Positions 11,324 to 23,483 of a stretch of DNA of 64,000 nt are shown piece after piece. The stretch is from Leucaena leucocephala (lineage: Eukaryota > Streptophyta > Magnoliopsida > Fabales > Fabaceae), in contig CM073518.1 of NCBI GenBank assembly GCA_037074615.1, positions 3,038,001-3,102,000 on the forward strand, written 5' to 3'. The notes under the pieces were generated by a model. It made no database searches. It was given only the letters and a program-made list of their open reading frames with translations, and was not told where the DNA came from. How positions within the stretch are numbered: position 1 is the first letter of the stretch; each line of letters begins with the position of its first letter. The translations under genes were made by a program, and so were the position numbers.

Positions 11324-14300
11324 GGCGAGCACACACTCCCACGTTCACTGTACTCGATGTTGTTTCATACGCTTACCACAATGGCACATCAATTGCCCTA
11401 TGCCCCATTATTTTTTTCCCTTATTTTTTTAGAATTTTGCAATCAATTACTCTATAGAGTATGGACTATTCTTTTATGCGCTCTGAAATTCTGCTACGCA
11501 ATTCTTTTCGCGTTGGGATCAAGCTGAACGCCAGACTAAGCTCGGACCAATAAATTTCTGTACGCTCCTTTTTTTGGGTTGCTTATCTCGGATACGAGTG
11601 AGTAATGGAGTTAAATTTAACCTCTCAATTTATTTTTTCATTTAAATTTATAATTTTTTAAAATTTTATATATTATAAGAATTTTTTTATTAAAAAAATA
11701 GTTTTTAATATAAATAATTAAAATGGATACGTAACATTTTTTTATGAATATTTAAGTTAACTATGTTTTTAATTTAGCTCTTAGGAGTTAAGGCATTATT
11801 ATATTAATATATGATTCTCCATCTCGTCTCAGGATGTCCGGGATTTTAGAATCTTGGTCATGTTTAGAATAATTATCGTTTAAAAATTTTAAAAAACAGT
11901 TATTTTTGCCTGTCATATATCTTATCCATTTAATAAAGAAAAGGATCGTATTCAAGGTAGCACTACCTATTGAGAAAAACAATGTAATAAATATATTTTA
12001 GAAAAATATGATTACACTCTGGAATTAATTTCTTAGTCCATCAGAAATCTCAAAGTGGGAAAATAATGTAATAAATGCATTGAATACGACATTAATAATA
12101 GATTTTAGAGTAAATAATATAATATATGTTAGGAAACCCATTTGTGATCACACCCTATTTATTTCCGACCAATTTTCAAAGTCAGAAAAGAATCTTATTA
12201 TACAAAGCACATGATGACCTAAAAGGCAAGGAGTCCAATTATGAATTCATAATTATGTGCATTGTGAAAAACTCGTTCCAAATACAATATGTATTCCCCT
12301 CTGGCTTGAGTCTGGTGGGAATTATCGTTGAAGAATTAATGATTTGCTTTTAGGCGCGAAAAGGGGGGAGTGCATTTCTATTTTGTTTATTTGATTGATT
12401 CCCAACGATTAGATCCACACGATATGGGGCAACAGCGCAATACATGTGGGAACGGAAGTGGAGCATGGGCCCCACTCACTTTTCCACCTCCCACTACTGC
12501 CCTTGACGAATATATCCAGCCCATTTTCTATGACATTATGCCTTTGACCTCCACATGTGTACAATATGCTCCTTTTATACTTCTATTATGTAGGCAATCC
12601 CCATGTTTTAATTTTTATGCCTAAACTTTTGCCTTCTTCTATATAAAAATATATATATGGAAAACTTAATTCTCAGATTTTTTTATAACTTATCCCAATT
12701 TTAAATTAAGCTTGTACGATTTATTTAATTAAATTAAATAACTGTTGTTTGATTTGTTAATTTTAATTTATATGCTGTATAAAATTTTATTTATAAAAAT
12801 ATACGGGCGTTAAAATGATGTAAAATGAAATTATATGAATTAAAATTGATAATTTTTACACTCAATAATATTAATAGAAGGCTATAACATGTTAAACTAT
12901 AAGGACCAATAGAATAAACTGCAAAAAATTAATTAAAATTTAGGTAAATTATGAGGACTTATATGTACTTCCCTTAGATTGACCATCAACTTGGTGCGAT
13001 TGGATGGACGGATGCTGTTTTGAAAGGGTTAACTTATAGTTGAGCAGAAGAGACGGTATAAAATGAAAGGACCTGACTTGGGCAAGTGGGGAGAATCTGC
13101 TTGCGTGAGAATGATCACTTCGTTGAAATGTCAGTGATGCTGGTTTATTTGAGGATAGAGTATCACCGTCGTAAACCGTCCCCTCCCACCATAATTTTTT
13201 TTAAAAAAATGTATATTATTGATTATAAAAACCTTTCTATACAGATGTTTAAAATATTTAACTAAATATCAACTATACTAGGATTTATGATTAAATCTGA
13301 TGGGGGTGATATGTGAAAAGGACGTGGAATTTGGTCAGATTGAGTCCAGGGATAACTATGAATAAGTCCCCAATAGAAACGCCTATCTGCAAATAAGTTT
13401 CACGAATATCAATATGCGAAAATAGTCTAAAATTATCGTGGGATTTTGTTGTAATTATCTTTTTTTTATAAAATGACACAAATAACCTTAACTCACACGA
13501 CACCCTTAACAAGCATTGACCAGTCCATGGATGGCATTGGTATGGTCGAAAATTTATTTTTAAAAACTATTTTTATTGAGATATTAATATTTTAATATTT
13601 ACAATCTAAACGTCACATATCTAACAATAAATTATTAAGATTTATAAGTCAAGCTTCTTACACCCACGAGTCAGCATCTTACAATATCGCTACTTTGATA
13701 TTTGCAAGTTAAATTTTGTAGATTTAAAAATCAAACCTCTTAGATTTACAACTGAATATTTTAAAAAATTAAAATTCTAGTGCTTACACGTGAATCTCAT
13801 AAATTTACTGAATTTGCATAAAATAATTGTGCAAATTCGCCGGTAAATCACTTGAGTCCAAAAGATAGGAGAGGGTCTTTGTGTCATTTCATAGGAAATA
13901 CTAGTTACAATCCAATTCTATAAGACTTGAGAGTATTTTCACATATTTGTCACGCTTATTTATAAATAAATAAATATTTTGTTTGATGAAATATAGCAGA
14001 GGCAATACATGGCCTCAGCACTCACGTGTTCCAGATATTTAGAAATAAAATATTTTATTTGAGACCTGTATTTAATTTTCTCTTAAGTCTATCCTCTCCA
14101 TCGTTAATTTATTGAACTCGAATTCTCCAATGTCTAAACGTGGTTCCCTCTCTAATTGACACGAATGGAGAAAGACGGAGCCTAATTTATTTATAATGTG
14201 AGTATTAGAGCTCCGCCGCAGATCATGGGTTGGTCAAATTGTGTTTGATATGCAATCAATGAAATGTTAAAAAATCCCCCCTTTGGCCTTTAGGAAAAAC

Positions 14301-15368
14301 GAGGGGACAAACTAAATCACTCACTTTAACTTATTCCTCTTGAAGTATTTAATATCTAACTATTTTTTTTATAGATTAAAAAAAATAGTACTTAATATCC
14401 TGATTTTATTCTTTATATATAGCTAGTATCATAATCTTATTTGTAATATAATTTTACTCATAATTTTTTTAATTTAGTATGATTTTACTCATAATCTTTT
14501 TAATTTAGTTTAATTATTAGTATTTGAAAAATAAAATTATGAGTAAAATTGTATTATAAATAATATTATAATATTGGCCGCATATAAAAAATAAGATTAA
14601 GTTATTATATGCTGCTTTACCTAGTAAAAAAATAAAATAAATTATTTAATTATAAAAAAATATAACATGATATTTTTAAAATATATATATAATATTATAT
14701 TACATATCAATTTATAATAGTGTTGAACAAGATGGAGATTTTTTAAAATACAAACGTTCTTAGAGGAAAGTGTGTTGCTTTTTTCTCCGAGGAGTGAATT
14801 GTGTTGCAAGACTGGGGATTTGAGAGAATCTTGCAATTATTGTAAGCGAAGTAGTGGGGTGGCAATCATCGAGACCCAAATGTTTGCGGTTCAAATTATG
14901 TGGTTAATCGGCCACACCATTTTATCAGCCAATCAATCATTGCGTAAGGAAACGTGTGCATAATGAAAACCCACTATAAGATGCCTCTCACAGAATTTAT
15001 TTCCTCGGCCACATAATATAATCGGCCACACCATTTTATCAACCCCATAAGGAGAACACGTGCGTGATGGGAAAAAGGTAAGTGGATAGATTCGAACTCC
15101 ATTACTATACAGAAATTTCCGCCACCTTGATTTACATATTTTGCAGATGGAACAAATCTAATTAATTATTAATCCCAAAGAAAATTAAGCCCTGCTGACG
15201 ATATATAGAAGGTTAAAAATAGGCCAACCAAACTCAGCTCATATGAACTTTTTTCTTTTTTTGGGTAGAAACAGCTCATATGAACATAGCCTGTACAGAG
15301 CCGAGGTCATAAATGTAAATGTGCGTGTGAGTGTGCGTATTTTCTTTGTTCTAAGCATATGAATTATA
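11324..15368. other. Upstream region of the permease; one arm of a segmental duplication
   Basis: No gene was recognised. Several stretches reappear downstream in the same order and direction. About 11.81-12.11 kb matches 16.87-17.00 kb, about 12.42-12.56 kb matches 17.59-17.70 kb, about 14.05-14.31 kb matches 17.87-18.11 kb, and about 14.90-15.13 kb matches 18.33-18.52 kb. A 22 bp phrase (aatcggccacaccatttta and following) also occurs twice here, near 14.91 and 15.02 kb. The remainder is AT-rich. Confidence 0.65.
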
Positions 15369-15882
15369 GGGTGTGTTTGCCTAGAGTTTTAAAAAATGGT
15401 TTATAAAAAAAAAATTGGGTAACTTTTTTAAAACAACTTTTAAAGAAGAACTTATGAAAAAAAATAATTCTGAATAAATGAGTGTTTGGATAGTTATTAC
15501 TAAAAAAATTTTATAATTAAAAAATTACGAGAAAGTGTATGCTTTTATTAAAAATAAGAGGGAGGAGAGATGGTGAAAACGATATAGGAGAGAGGAAAGA
15601 TGGTGGAAAATAGTGAATAGAGAAAATAGAGGAGAGAGAGTAAAGAAGATAGAACAGAGAGGAGAGAGGGTGTAAAAAAAGTACAGTTAAAATAACAATT
15701 AAGTAGTTCATAATTTTTTTTATTGTTCTAAAAATTACTCTTATCAGTTTATTTAAAACCATAGTTTGGTCTAGAAACTTTTTTAGATAAATATGACTGT
15801 TTGTTTTAAAAAAAATTTAAACTAAAATTTAGTCAAACAAATTTCTAAAACTATAATTTACATGAATTTCAAACATAGTATT
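15369..15882 (+). mobile_element. Inverted-repeat MITE-like element with GA-rich core (copy 2)
   Basis: Starts GGGTGTGTTTGCC, continues into an AT-rich arm with 'gagtgtttggatagttatta', then a purine-only core of GAGAGGA-type repeats (about 15550-15670). The closing arm contains 'agtagttcataa' and 'tagtttggtctagaaac'. The same order is seen at 44.9, 55.3 and 56.2 kb, and in reverse at 4.3 and 54.6 kb. It has no coding capacity. The right end is approximate. Confidence 0.65.
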
Positions 15883-16297
15883 AAAAGTTTGAATAGCTCA
15901 AATTCCAAGTATAACCTGTAAAAAACACAAATAAATAACACATAACAAATTGCAATATCTAATAATATAGATGGTACACTTTTCATGGTAAAAAATAATT
16001 ACAATTTATAAATCTCTCAATACATGGGTCGTGTTAAAATAATTAAAATTATTAAATTTTGAAATAAAAAGAGCCAATATGCCGGCTCATATTCAAACGG
16101 GCTTATAGGTAGGACCTAAAAAGCTGATTTTCTTGTATATGTCCATTAAATATGCTTATTAGATATTTATTATTTATTTCAAAATTTGTTAATGGGATGG
16201 CAATAGCATAATGAATTTTAAAAAAGCTACCTACCTCACTAACTCAAGTAGAACATGACCATTCACAATTAGAGAAAATGCCAAAACAAACTCTGCG

Positions 16298-16868
16298 GCC
16301 AACCGCTGAAGGGCTTATATTTGGAGAGATTGTGGCTGATTCCATGAATTGCACCAACCTGCGGCCAATGAAACCAGGAAGCAAACAAAGCTCAGCAGCT
16401 GTAGCGCACACCACTTGAGCGATAAGGTTTTTATCTGTCCCTGGGCAATGAGCATTTGTACAGGGAAAAACACACTGGTGGAGAGATGACTTCAACGTGT
16501 CGTAAACAAAGCACAGAGATAATCCATTTCACACAAGTCATCGTAGACGATCATAATCCTAATGTTGTGTTCTCCTCATATTATTTGTCATGATCATGGC
16601 AACCAAATGGCAACAACCGCTTGCCTTACCATAATATCAAAAACGACATTACCGTAAGAGCAAGCGAGCGCTATGTTCTCCATTGCCCTGAAAATTCTCC
16701 ACACTTTATCTTCTTCAGATAATTCAGGACCTACTTCTACTCCGGTTACACTGGTTGGCCTTCCTTGCCCTGGAGGACCCCAAAAGCAGCCATGAAAGGA
16801 TTGTTGGAAAACTTGCAATGAGCTTGATGGCCTTTTTTGTGGAAGCACCCTGCTTTCTTGATAACGCC
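16298..16868 (-). pseudogene. Decayed second copy of the amino acid permease
   Basis: This is a near-copy of parts of the permease at 6.9-11.2 kb, in the same orientation. In plus-strand order it holds the end of exon 6 (matching about 6896-7067), the first bases of exon 5, exon 4 with its GT donor (GRPTS.TGVEVGPELSE), and a piece of exon 3 (matching about 8101-8192). The parts between are missing. Exon 4 is fused directly to exon 3 sequence at a CTG shared by both parent sites. It runs straight into the duplicated upstream region, so exons 1 and 2 and intron 1 are gone. It cannot make a permease. Partial transcripts could still form if the neighbouring promoter works. Confidence 0.9.
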
Positions 16869-17387
16869 GTATGATTCTCCCATCTCAGGATGCCTGTACG
16901 TGGTTCTGGAATTAATTTGTTAGTCTATCTGCAAGAATATCAGAGTAAGGAAAACAATTATATAATAAATGCATCGAATACTGCATTGATTATAAATACC
17001 AGATATTCTCCTCATCATGGTTTTTAAATACAAAGGATATCAGAATAGATAATATAAGAATATTTAAGAACTGAGGAGTATACAATCCATATTCAATATA
17101 TCATCCAATTAATTCTGACTTGAATTATTAGCAATGCATAGACATATTCAATCTATCACGGCCACGTACACCGCTGAACTATTCATAAATTGCGCACTGA
17201 TAGATAGGAATAACGGCCTTCAATCCAAAGTTCAAAACGAGCTAGTATTATTTGCACATGAAAGGCTCGTATGTTCCAAGATTCTTGTGCTAGCCATGGA
17301 TGCATGGCACCAAAGGCTGCGAGCCATTGAAGGAGGATTTTCTAATATCTGTTTATGACGCATGCAGATTCAATTGAAGGTGCAAAA

Positions 17388-17418
<31 letters not shown>

Positions 17419-18520
17419 CGCTCTGTTACGCGTGGATCACCCCTAAGAATCTGCAGATTGAAGATGGATGCAGAAGAGGGGTGGGCAGATAACGATAGCG
17501 ACAAAATAGTACAAACGTATGGCTCATCACATGGGCTCGGTGCTTCCTCCGATTAGGAGAGAAGACATCAAGACAAGGAGAAGCGCCGGATTGTGATATG
17601 GGCAACACGTGTTGGAGCCCAAGTGGAGTATCGCCTTCGGAGACCACAGGAACATGTCCACCTACCTTCTTTAACACGCATATGATCTCCACAACTCTGC
17701 ACTGTCCTCCTTTTCATGTCTGTATTCTAAATACCATTACACCCACCTCTTTACTGACGTTGACCGCCTTAACAATGAGTTTAGGTTTCATACGATTTAA
17801 AACTATTTTTCACCAATTTATGGGGCTTATTCATTAAAATTAATAAATCACTCATTCAAGACATGTACATGTTTTACTTAATTTAATCAGCCATTATTAA
17901 TTTATTGAACTTGGAATCTCGGTCGCGTTCCTTCTCTTTTTAACACGATTCTTTCGTAAATGGAGAAAAGGCTGTGCTTCATTTATTCATAATTTGAGAT
18001 TATGGGTCAGGTCAGAGGATGCTTGATATGCCATCAATCGAATACTACAAACAAATCAATCATGGCTTTCAGAATCATTGATCGTGCACAAACAGCGAGG
18101 GGACCAATAATATGACACGTTAACTTGTTATATTTTCCTTTCCCGCTCCATACTATATTCTTTTCCCATCCCACCAACTTAGTAGATCGGGACAAAAGTA
18201 ATAAAGATGATTAGTTAGTGTTTTGAAGCTTTTATCAACAGCTGGATTTGATTCCGGAAAATCAATGGTCGACTATGGAGGAACTGCATTGGTTAAATCA
18301 TGAATGAATCATTCTCCCGCCACTCCAAATTGATTGGATCAAAATGGAACCCAAGTTATCAATTAATTAATCATTATGTAAGGAAACATGGGCATCATGA
18401 AAACCCACCACAACAAGATTCTGGGGCAATGACAAATTTTGTTTCCTCTCTGACTTTTAACAAGCTAGCGGTTGAATTCGCACCCCATTACTGTAGAGAA
18501 ATGTTCCCCAGTTCGATTTG
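16869..18520. repeat. Second arm of the permease-upstream segmental duplication
   Basis: It continues directly from the permease pseudogene and matches several blocks of 11.8-15.1 kb in order and direction, with many deletions between them. Clear shared phrases include 'atgattctcc', 'tttattgaact', 'gataacattga'-like segments, 'gatatgggcaac' versus 'gatatggggcaac', and 'gaaaacccac'. A (TATG)n microsatellite lies at about 17391-17420. No intact gene was recognised here. Confidence 0.65.
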
Positions 18521-19278
18521 CAGCCCTTGTATATGGAAAAAACGTACGTAGTCAAGAAGAATAATTTTTTTTTTCTTCTGGCCAAACTAGTCAAGAAGCA
18601 TCTACCATCCTCTCTCAGCATCCCAGAAAAAAATAGTCCCTACTGTCCATATGGACTTGCCATGTAATCTTCTTCTCCAAGCACTGTGAACTGCGAAGGT
18701 ACATATATGGACATTACCGAACTCCGATTCCAGATGCAATTGCTTTTCTAATAATTGAAAAAGTCACCAATTAATTAAATCGACAGAAGAAAAAGGATAC
18801 GAAAGAAAGTAATGCAAATAAAAGGAACTTGTATATTTGAATCAATTTATCGAACAGATTCGATCCTTACCACTGAGAATGAAGCTCTCCCATCAACTTT
18901 CCCACCTCCCCCCTTTCGAGGTTCATCGTCGGAGCAACAGATTTGGACAGATGAACCGTTCAATTAAATCTAAATCAAGCTTCACGGATGTTCAGGGAGG
19001 ATTGACTGCTGTGGTTGTCGAATTGCCTCACCGTTGGCTCGATAAGGTTTTTCATTTCGCAGAACGAAGCGCGACGAACCTCTCCCAGTAACCAATGGCT
19101 TATATTAAAAAATAAAATGGATGGCTTATATCTCAATGACACAAAAACGGCATCGTACAAGCAGTGGAGACTGGAGACTGGAGAGACAGTGGATGGAAAG
19201 GGCACGGGAGAGAAGCCGAACGCATATAGCTGCTCGCCGGAATTGCTTTTGCAGTTCCACTTCTTGCAGATCGCAAAA

Positions 19279-22200
19279 ATGTCGGCTTCTCTTCAGTTCA
19301 ACTTGAAAGCTTTCAGACCATTTCCTCAAGACTTTCACTTGTCATCCGGTAAATCATTCAAGTCTGGCCTTGTCATGTGTTCGGCAACCTCCCCTACTTC
19401 CAAACGCAGCTACTCTATCACTTTACTTGCAGGTGATGGCATTGGCCCTGAAGTCACCACTGTTGCCAAGAATGTTCTGGGTGTCGCTGGCTCGCTTGAA
19501 GGTATGTTTGAACCTTAAATAGGGTCCCTTGCTTTGTGGCGAGCGTTGAAACTCACTGTTTTTTGTCTTGTTTATTCTCATAATCTTATTTTCGTTGATT
19601 TGTGTTGCGCAATTTAGTCTCCCTCTAATTCTTTTGTTTGGGATTTGATGATCTTCCATTGGTCGTATTGAATCGATGGCATTTTGAATTGTTTTGGATG
19701 GGGTTTGTGCAAAAGCTATCTGTTTCTCTCTTCGGAAATACTCGTTTTGCACAGTGGACTGGCTACTTTATTGTTTTTGTCCTATGTATAATTCATACTA
19801 TAAGGTGATGCATTATAAGATGAAAATTGGGTCATATACAATAAATCGATAAGTTTGTAATTTCTGCACACCAAGCATTACTGAGCAGAATGCCTCTTTA
19901 TCTACTTTAAGCTCTTATCTTATGTACTGCCATGTTCCTTTCTTAAATCAGGAATCGAAATTAATTTCCGCGAGATGCTTCTGGGTGGGGCTGCATTGGA
20001 CGAGACAGGTGTCCCGTTACCAGAAGAGACATTGTCTGTAGCAAAGCAATCTGACGCGATTCTGCTTGGTGCAATTGGAGGGTAGCCATCCTTTCACATT
20101 CTTGTGTTTGGAATAACTTTTATCCTCACATTCTTCTCTCTACCAAACATCATGTATCCTTTCAATTATTACTTAAGGTATAAATGGGATAACAATGAGA
20201 AGCGTCTAAAGCCAGAGACTGGGTTGCTTCAGCTTCGGGAAGGTCTTAAAGTATTTGCCAATTTGAGACCAGCTATTGTATTCCCGCAGGTAAATCTAAT
20301 GCTGGCTTACGAAATTTGAAACACAGGGATATGCGTCCCGTTTATCTCATGCCTTAATATCATATAGGCTGGCATTTAAACAGAAGCCATGCCCAGCCTT
20401 TTCCTTTGCTATCAAATATATATATCAATTTTGCTAAGAACATCACAAGGTTCATGTGACAAAAACTTCCTTTCTATATGCAATTATTTCATTTAATAAT
20501 CTTTGAAATTCTCTTGTTGGACTAGCTTACTGGATGGGTTTAAGCATAGTGTTTGGTGAAATAATAACATTATTTTGTGCAACAATTATCAAATCATCCA
20601 ATATTATAATACCATAGATCACGGCTTCATGTCTTATATATCAGATACTAAATGGTATCCCCTGCCTAGTATCTACAATTCCGTATTAGTTTTTAAGTTG
20701 GCTTTAGCATTCTATAATTCTATTTACTTTTGTGAATTTCCCTATAGTTAACGGATGCCTCAACTTTGAAGAGAGAGATTGTCGAAGGGGTTGACCTCAT
20801 GGTTGTAAGGGAACTCACTGGAGGTCTGTCAAGCTTTCATTTTGACTGTACAACTGTGTACAGTGGATTTGATTTTCTTCCATGATCTTTGAAATAATAA
20901 TTGTCAACTTAGAACAACTTTTAATTTAATTATTTATTTTTCATTCTTTTCCCTTTTTTTAATTTAAAAATAGTGTAGCTAAGTCATACATAACTAAGTT
21001 TCTTGCTGCTTTGTTGTATTAGGTATTTACTTTGGAAAGGCCATGGGCTTTCGTACTGATGAAAATGGTGAAGAGTCTGGCTTTAATACTGAGATTTATA
21101 GTGCACATGAGGTATCTTACCAGTCCCAGTTGGTTCTCTAGATCAAGCATCTGTGATATCATGATGTTATCATTTTTTCATGCTATTGCTACTTAACATA
21201 TGCACTCTGGTATGTTGATAACAAATTAAAGATATCTGCCTAGTTTTTATAGTATATTAAAAATCTTCAAATTTTGCCAAAAGATGGTAGTAGCAATGCA
21301 ATTTCCATCATGTGCTGTGTACTGCGTGCGTGGTGTGTTTTTCTTTTGTCTCTTGGAAGAATTTCTATGTTACTTTTGGAGATCTGGCTTGTTCTGAGGG
21401 GAAGTATAAGGGAATATATAAGTTGTGGCATTCACATCTCTATTTTCCCTCCAAAAACAACCTCTTTTTTTTTTCCCCGAGATCTACTGACACTCCTGTC
21501 CTTACACTAATTGTCAATATAACCCCTCAAACTATGATTATATGTTTCTTACATATGCTAATTCTTACACCAGATTGATCGCATAACACGTTTTGCATTT
21601 GAGATTGCTCGGAAGCGGTGTGGGAAGCTTTGCTCTGTTTACAAAGCCAATGTGTTAGAGGTATTTTTCTGGATCCACTTAAGACGTCTACTCCTAAATT
21701 GGGATTTGACTATAGTACTATTTGAATCGTCATAGTGGGTTTGTGGCTAAATATACTGAAAATTTGTGCTCGGGTACATTTTGTTAGCCTAAAAATCTTT
21801 GGCTGTAGCTTCTCATTGAAGGCAATATCTTAGCCACAATGTCAATATAGCCATTTTGGTAAACAACACCCCCCCCCCCCACCCCCCAACGGGGCTTATA
21901 ATTCTTCCTCTTTTTCTTGACCAGCGGTGATATGTGTGTACAAGTGTGTAAGACGATAATAACCTCTTGGCCCTTAGATGTAGTTTTCATGTGCGGTGGC
22001 ATCTTTTTGAAAGCATAATTACATTTAACTTAATGTTAAGTCCCTTGCTTGTCTGAAACCATACATGAAAGTACCAACGATAGGATTCCTTTTTTTTTTT
22101 TTTGTGCGAGTGAGTCTACCTTTTCTAAATACTAAAATGGGTGGATTAGTAACATCAATATAATGAAGATACATCTTGACGGTTCTTGATAGACATAATT

Positions 22201-23483
22201 GTGGATATTTTGCATATACCTGAGGAATACTGTTGGCAGCATTTGAGTGAATTATCTGCAAAATTTGACATTTTAAAAATAATTAAAACTTGCCTATGAT
22301 TTGGCTACTAATATAACAATAATAAGAAAAAGATACATGTGTATATGATAAATTTACGCCCTCCTCCAACATATGTTAATGTGCTTGGTCTGTCTATAAT
22401 TTTTAGGCATCAATGTTTTGGAGGAGAATAGTTATGGCAATGGCACAAGAGTATCCGGACATTGAGTTATCACACATGTATGTTGACAATGCCTCAATGC
22501 AATTAGTTCGCTATCCCAAACAGGTCTGCTTATGGAATATATTAGCAGTCTGTGTTTCATTTCAATTGGGGCTACATTAATGTAATTCACAGAAGGAAAT
22601 TTCTTTGAACGAAAAAATTGCAAGCGTTACCATGTTTGATGCTGAACTTTGCAGTTTGACATAATTGTAACAAACAACATTTTTGGGGACATATTATCAG
22701 ATGAGGCTGCAATGATCACTGGAAGTATTGGGATGCTTCCTTCTGCAAGTCTTGGGATGCTTCCTTCTGCAAGTCTTGGGGATTCGGTATGAAAATAATA
22801 TTATTATAATGTAGATCATGAACGTTAAGCCTTTAAGTTGATTGACGATCTTTTTCATCTGACCATATCGGATTTTAATTGGTTTAGGGACCTGGGCTTT
22901 TTGAACCTATACACGGTTCTGCCCCTGACATTGCCGGACAGGTTAGTTTTTTATACCTTCCATTTTTTGGTTGTTTATCTTTAGGCAACATCCATTACAA
23001 TGACATAATTATCTTTATACAGGACAAAGCAAATCCATTCGCCACTGTTCTTAGTGCTGCTATGCTTTTGAAGTATGGTCTTGGAGAAGATAAGGCTTCT
23101 GAGAGAATAGAAAATGCAGTTTTTGACGCCTTGAACAGGGGATTTCGAACTGCTGACATATATTCTGCTGGAATGGTAAGCGTGTTGTTCAGTCCCTTGG
23201 CACTTATGTCAAGTTTTTTTATTGCGCTCAAGGGGACTAGGAAGCCAAATGCCTACTGTAATCTATATGTCATCACCTTACTTCTTGTCCATGATGTCCT
23301 TGATATGTGTACGCGTCTTTGTATGAGCTTTTCCCTAGATGATCTTGTAATTCTTGTCTTCTGCTCAATGAATTTGCACTGTGTAACGCTTATTGTCTAT
23401 TTATGCAGAAACTAGTAGGATGCAAACAGATGGGTGAAGAGATAGTAAAGTCAGTTGAATCCCAGGTTCCTGCTACTGTATAA
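19279..23483 (+). CDS. IPMDH: 3-isopropylmalate dehydrogenase, chloroplastic
   Basis: Eleven exons: 19279-19501, 19952-20081, 20178-20289, 20748-20823, 21023-21111, 21574-21660, 22407-22523, 22655-22786, 22888-22941, 23023-23175 and 23409-23483. They give 415 residues. The enzyme makes the penultimate intermediate of leucine synthesis by oxidising 3-isopropylmalate with NAD+. The first 40 or so residues are Ser-rich and basic, like a plastid transit peptide. Family residues are present: LLQLRE, FANLRP, VRELTGG, the catalytic Tyr in GIYFG, Lys in YKANVL, YVDNA, and the two metal Asp in FGDILSDEA. Leu in the LLQLR helix fits the leucine-pathway type rather than the glucosinolate type. Oddities are a perfect in-frame duplication of the eight-residue unit GMLPSASL in exon 8, Tyr instead of the usual Asp before the catalytic Lys, and KAMG where most plants have PRG. 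An in-frame ATG at 19117 could extend the N-terminus; 19279 was chosen because it gives the normal transit-peptide start. Confidence 0.93.
22730..22777 (+). repeat. Perfect 24 bp tandem duplication within IPMDH exon 8
   Basis: The 24 bp unit at 22730-22753 is repeated exactly at 22754-22777. It encodes GMLPSASL twice, keeps the frame, and adds eight residues next to the nucleotide-binding part of the active site. Confidence 0.97.

Noticed and set aside
17391..17420. (TATG)n, (TG)n and (TTTA)n runs as functional repeats
   Set aside because: Ordinary microsatellites with no sign of function.
19117..19278. N-terminal extension of IPMDH from an in-frame ATG
   Set aside because: The extension does not resemble a transit peptide, and the usual family start follows at 19279. 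It cannot be fully excluded.
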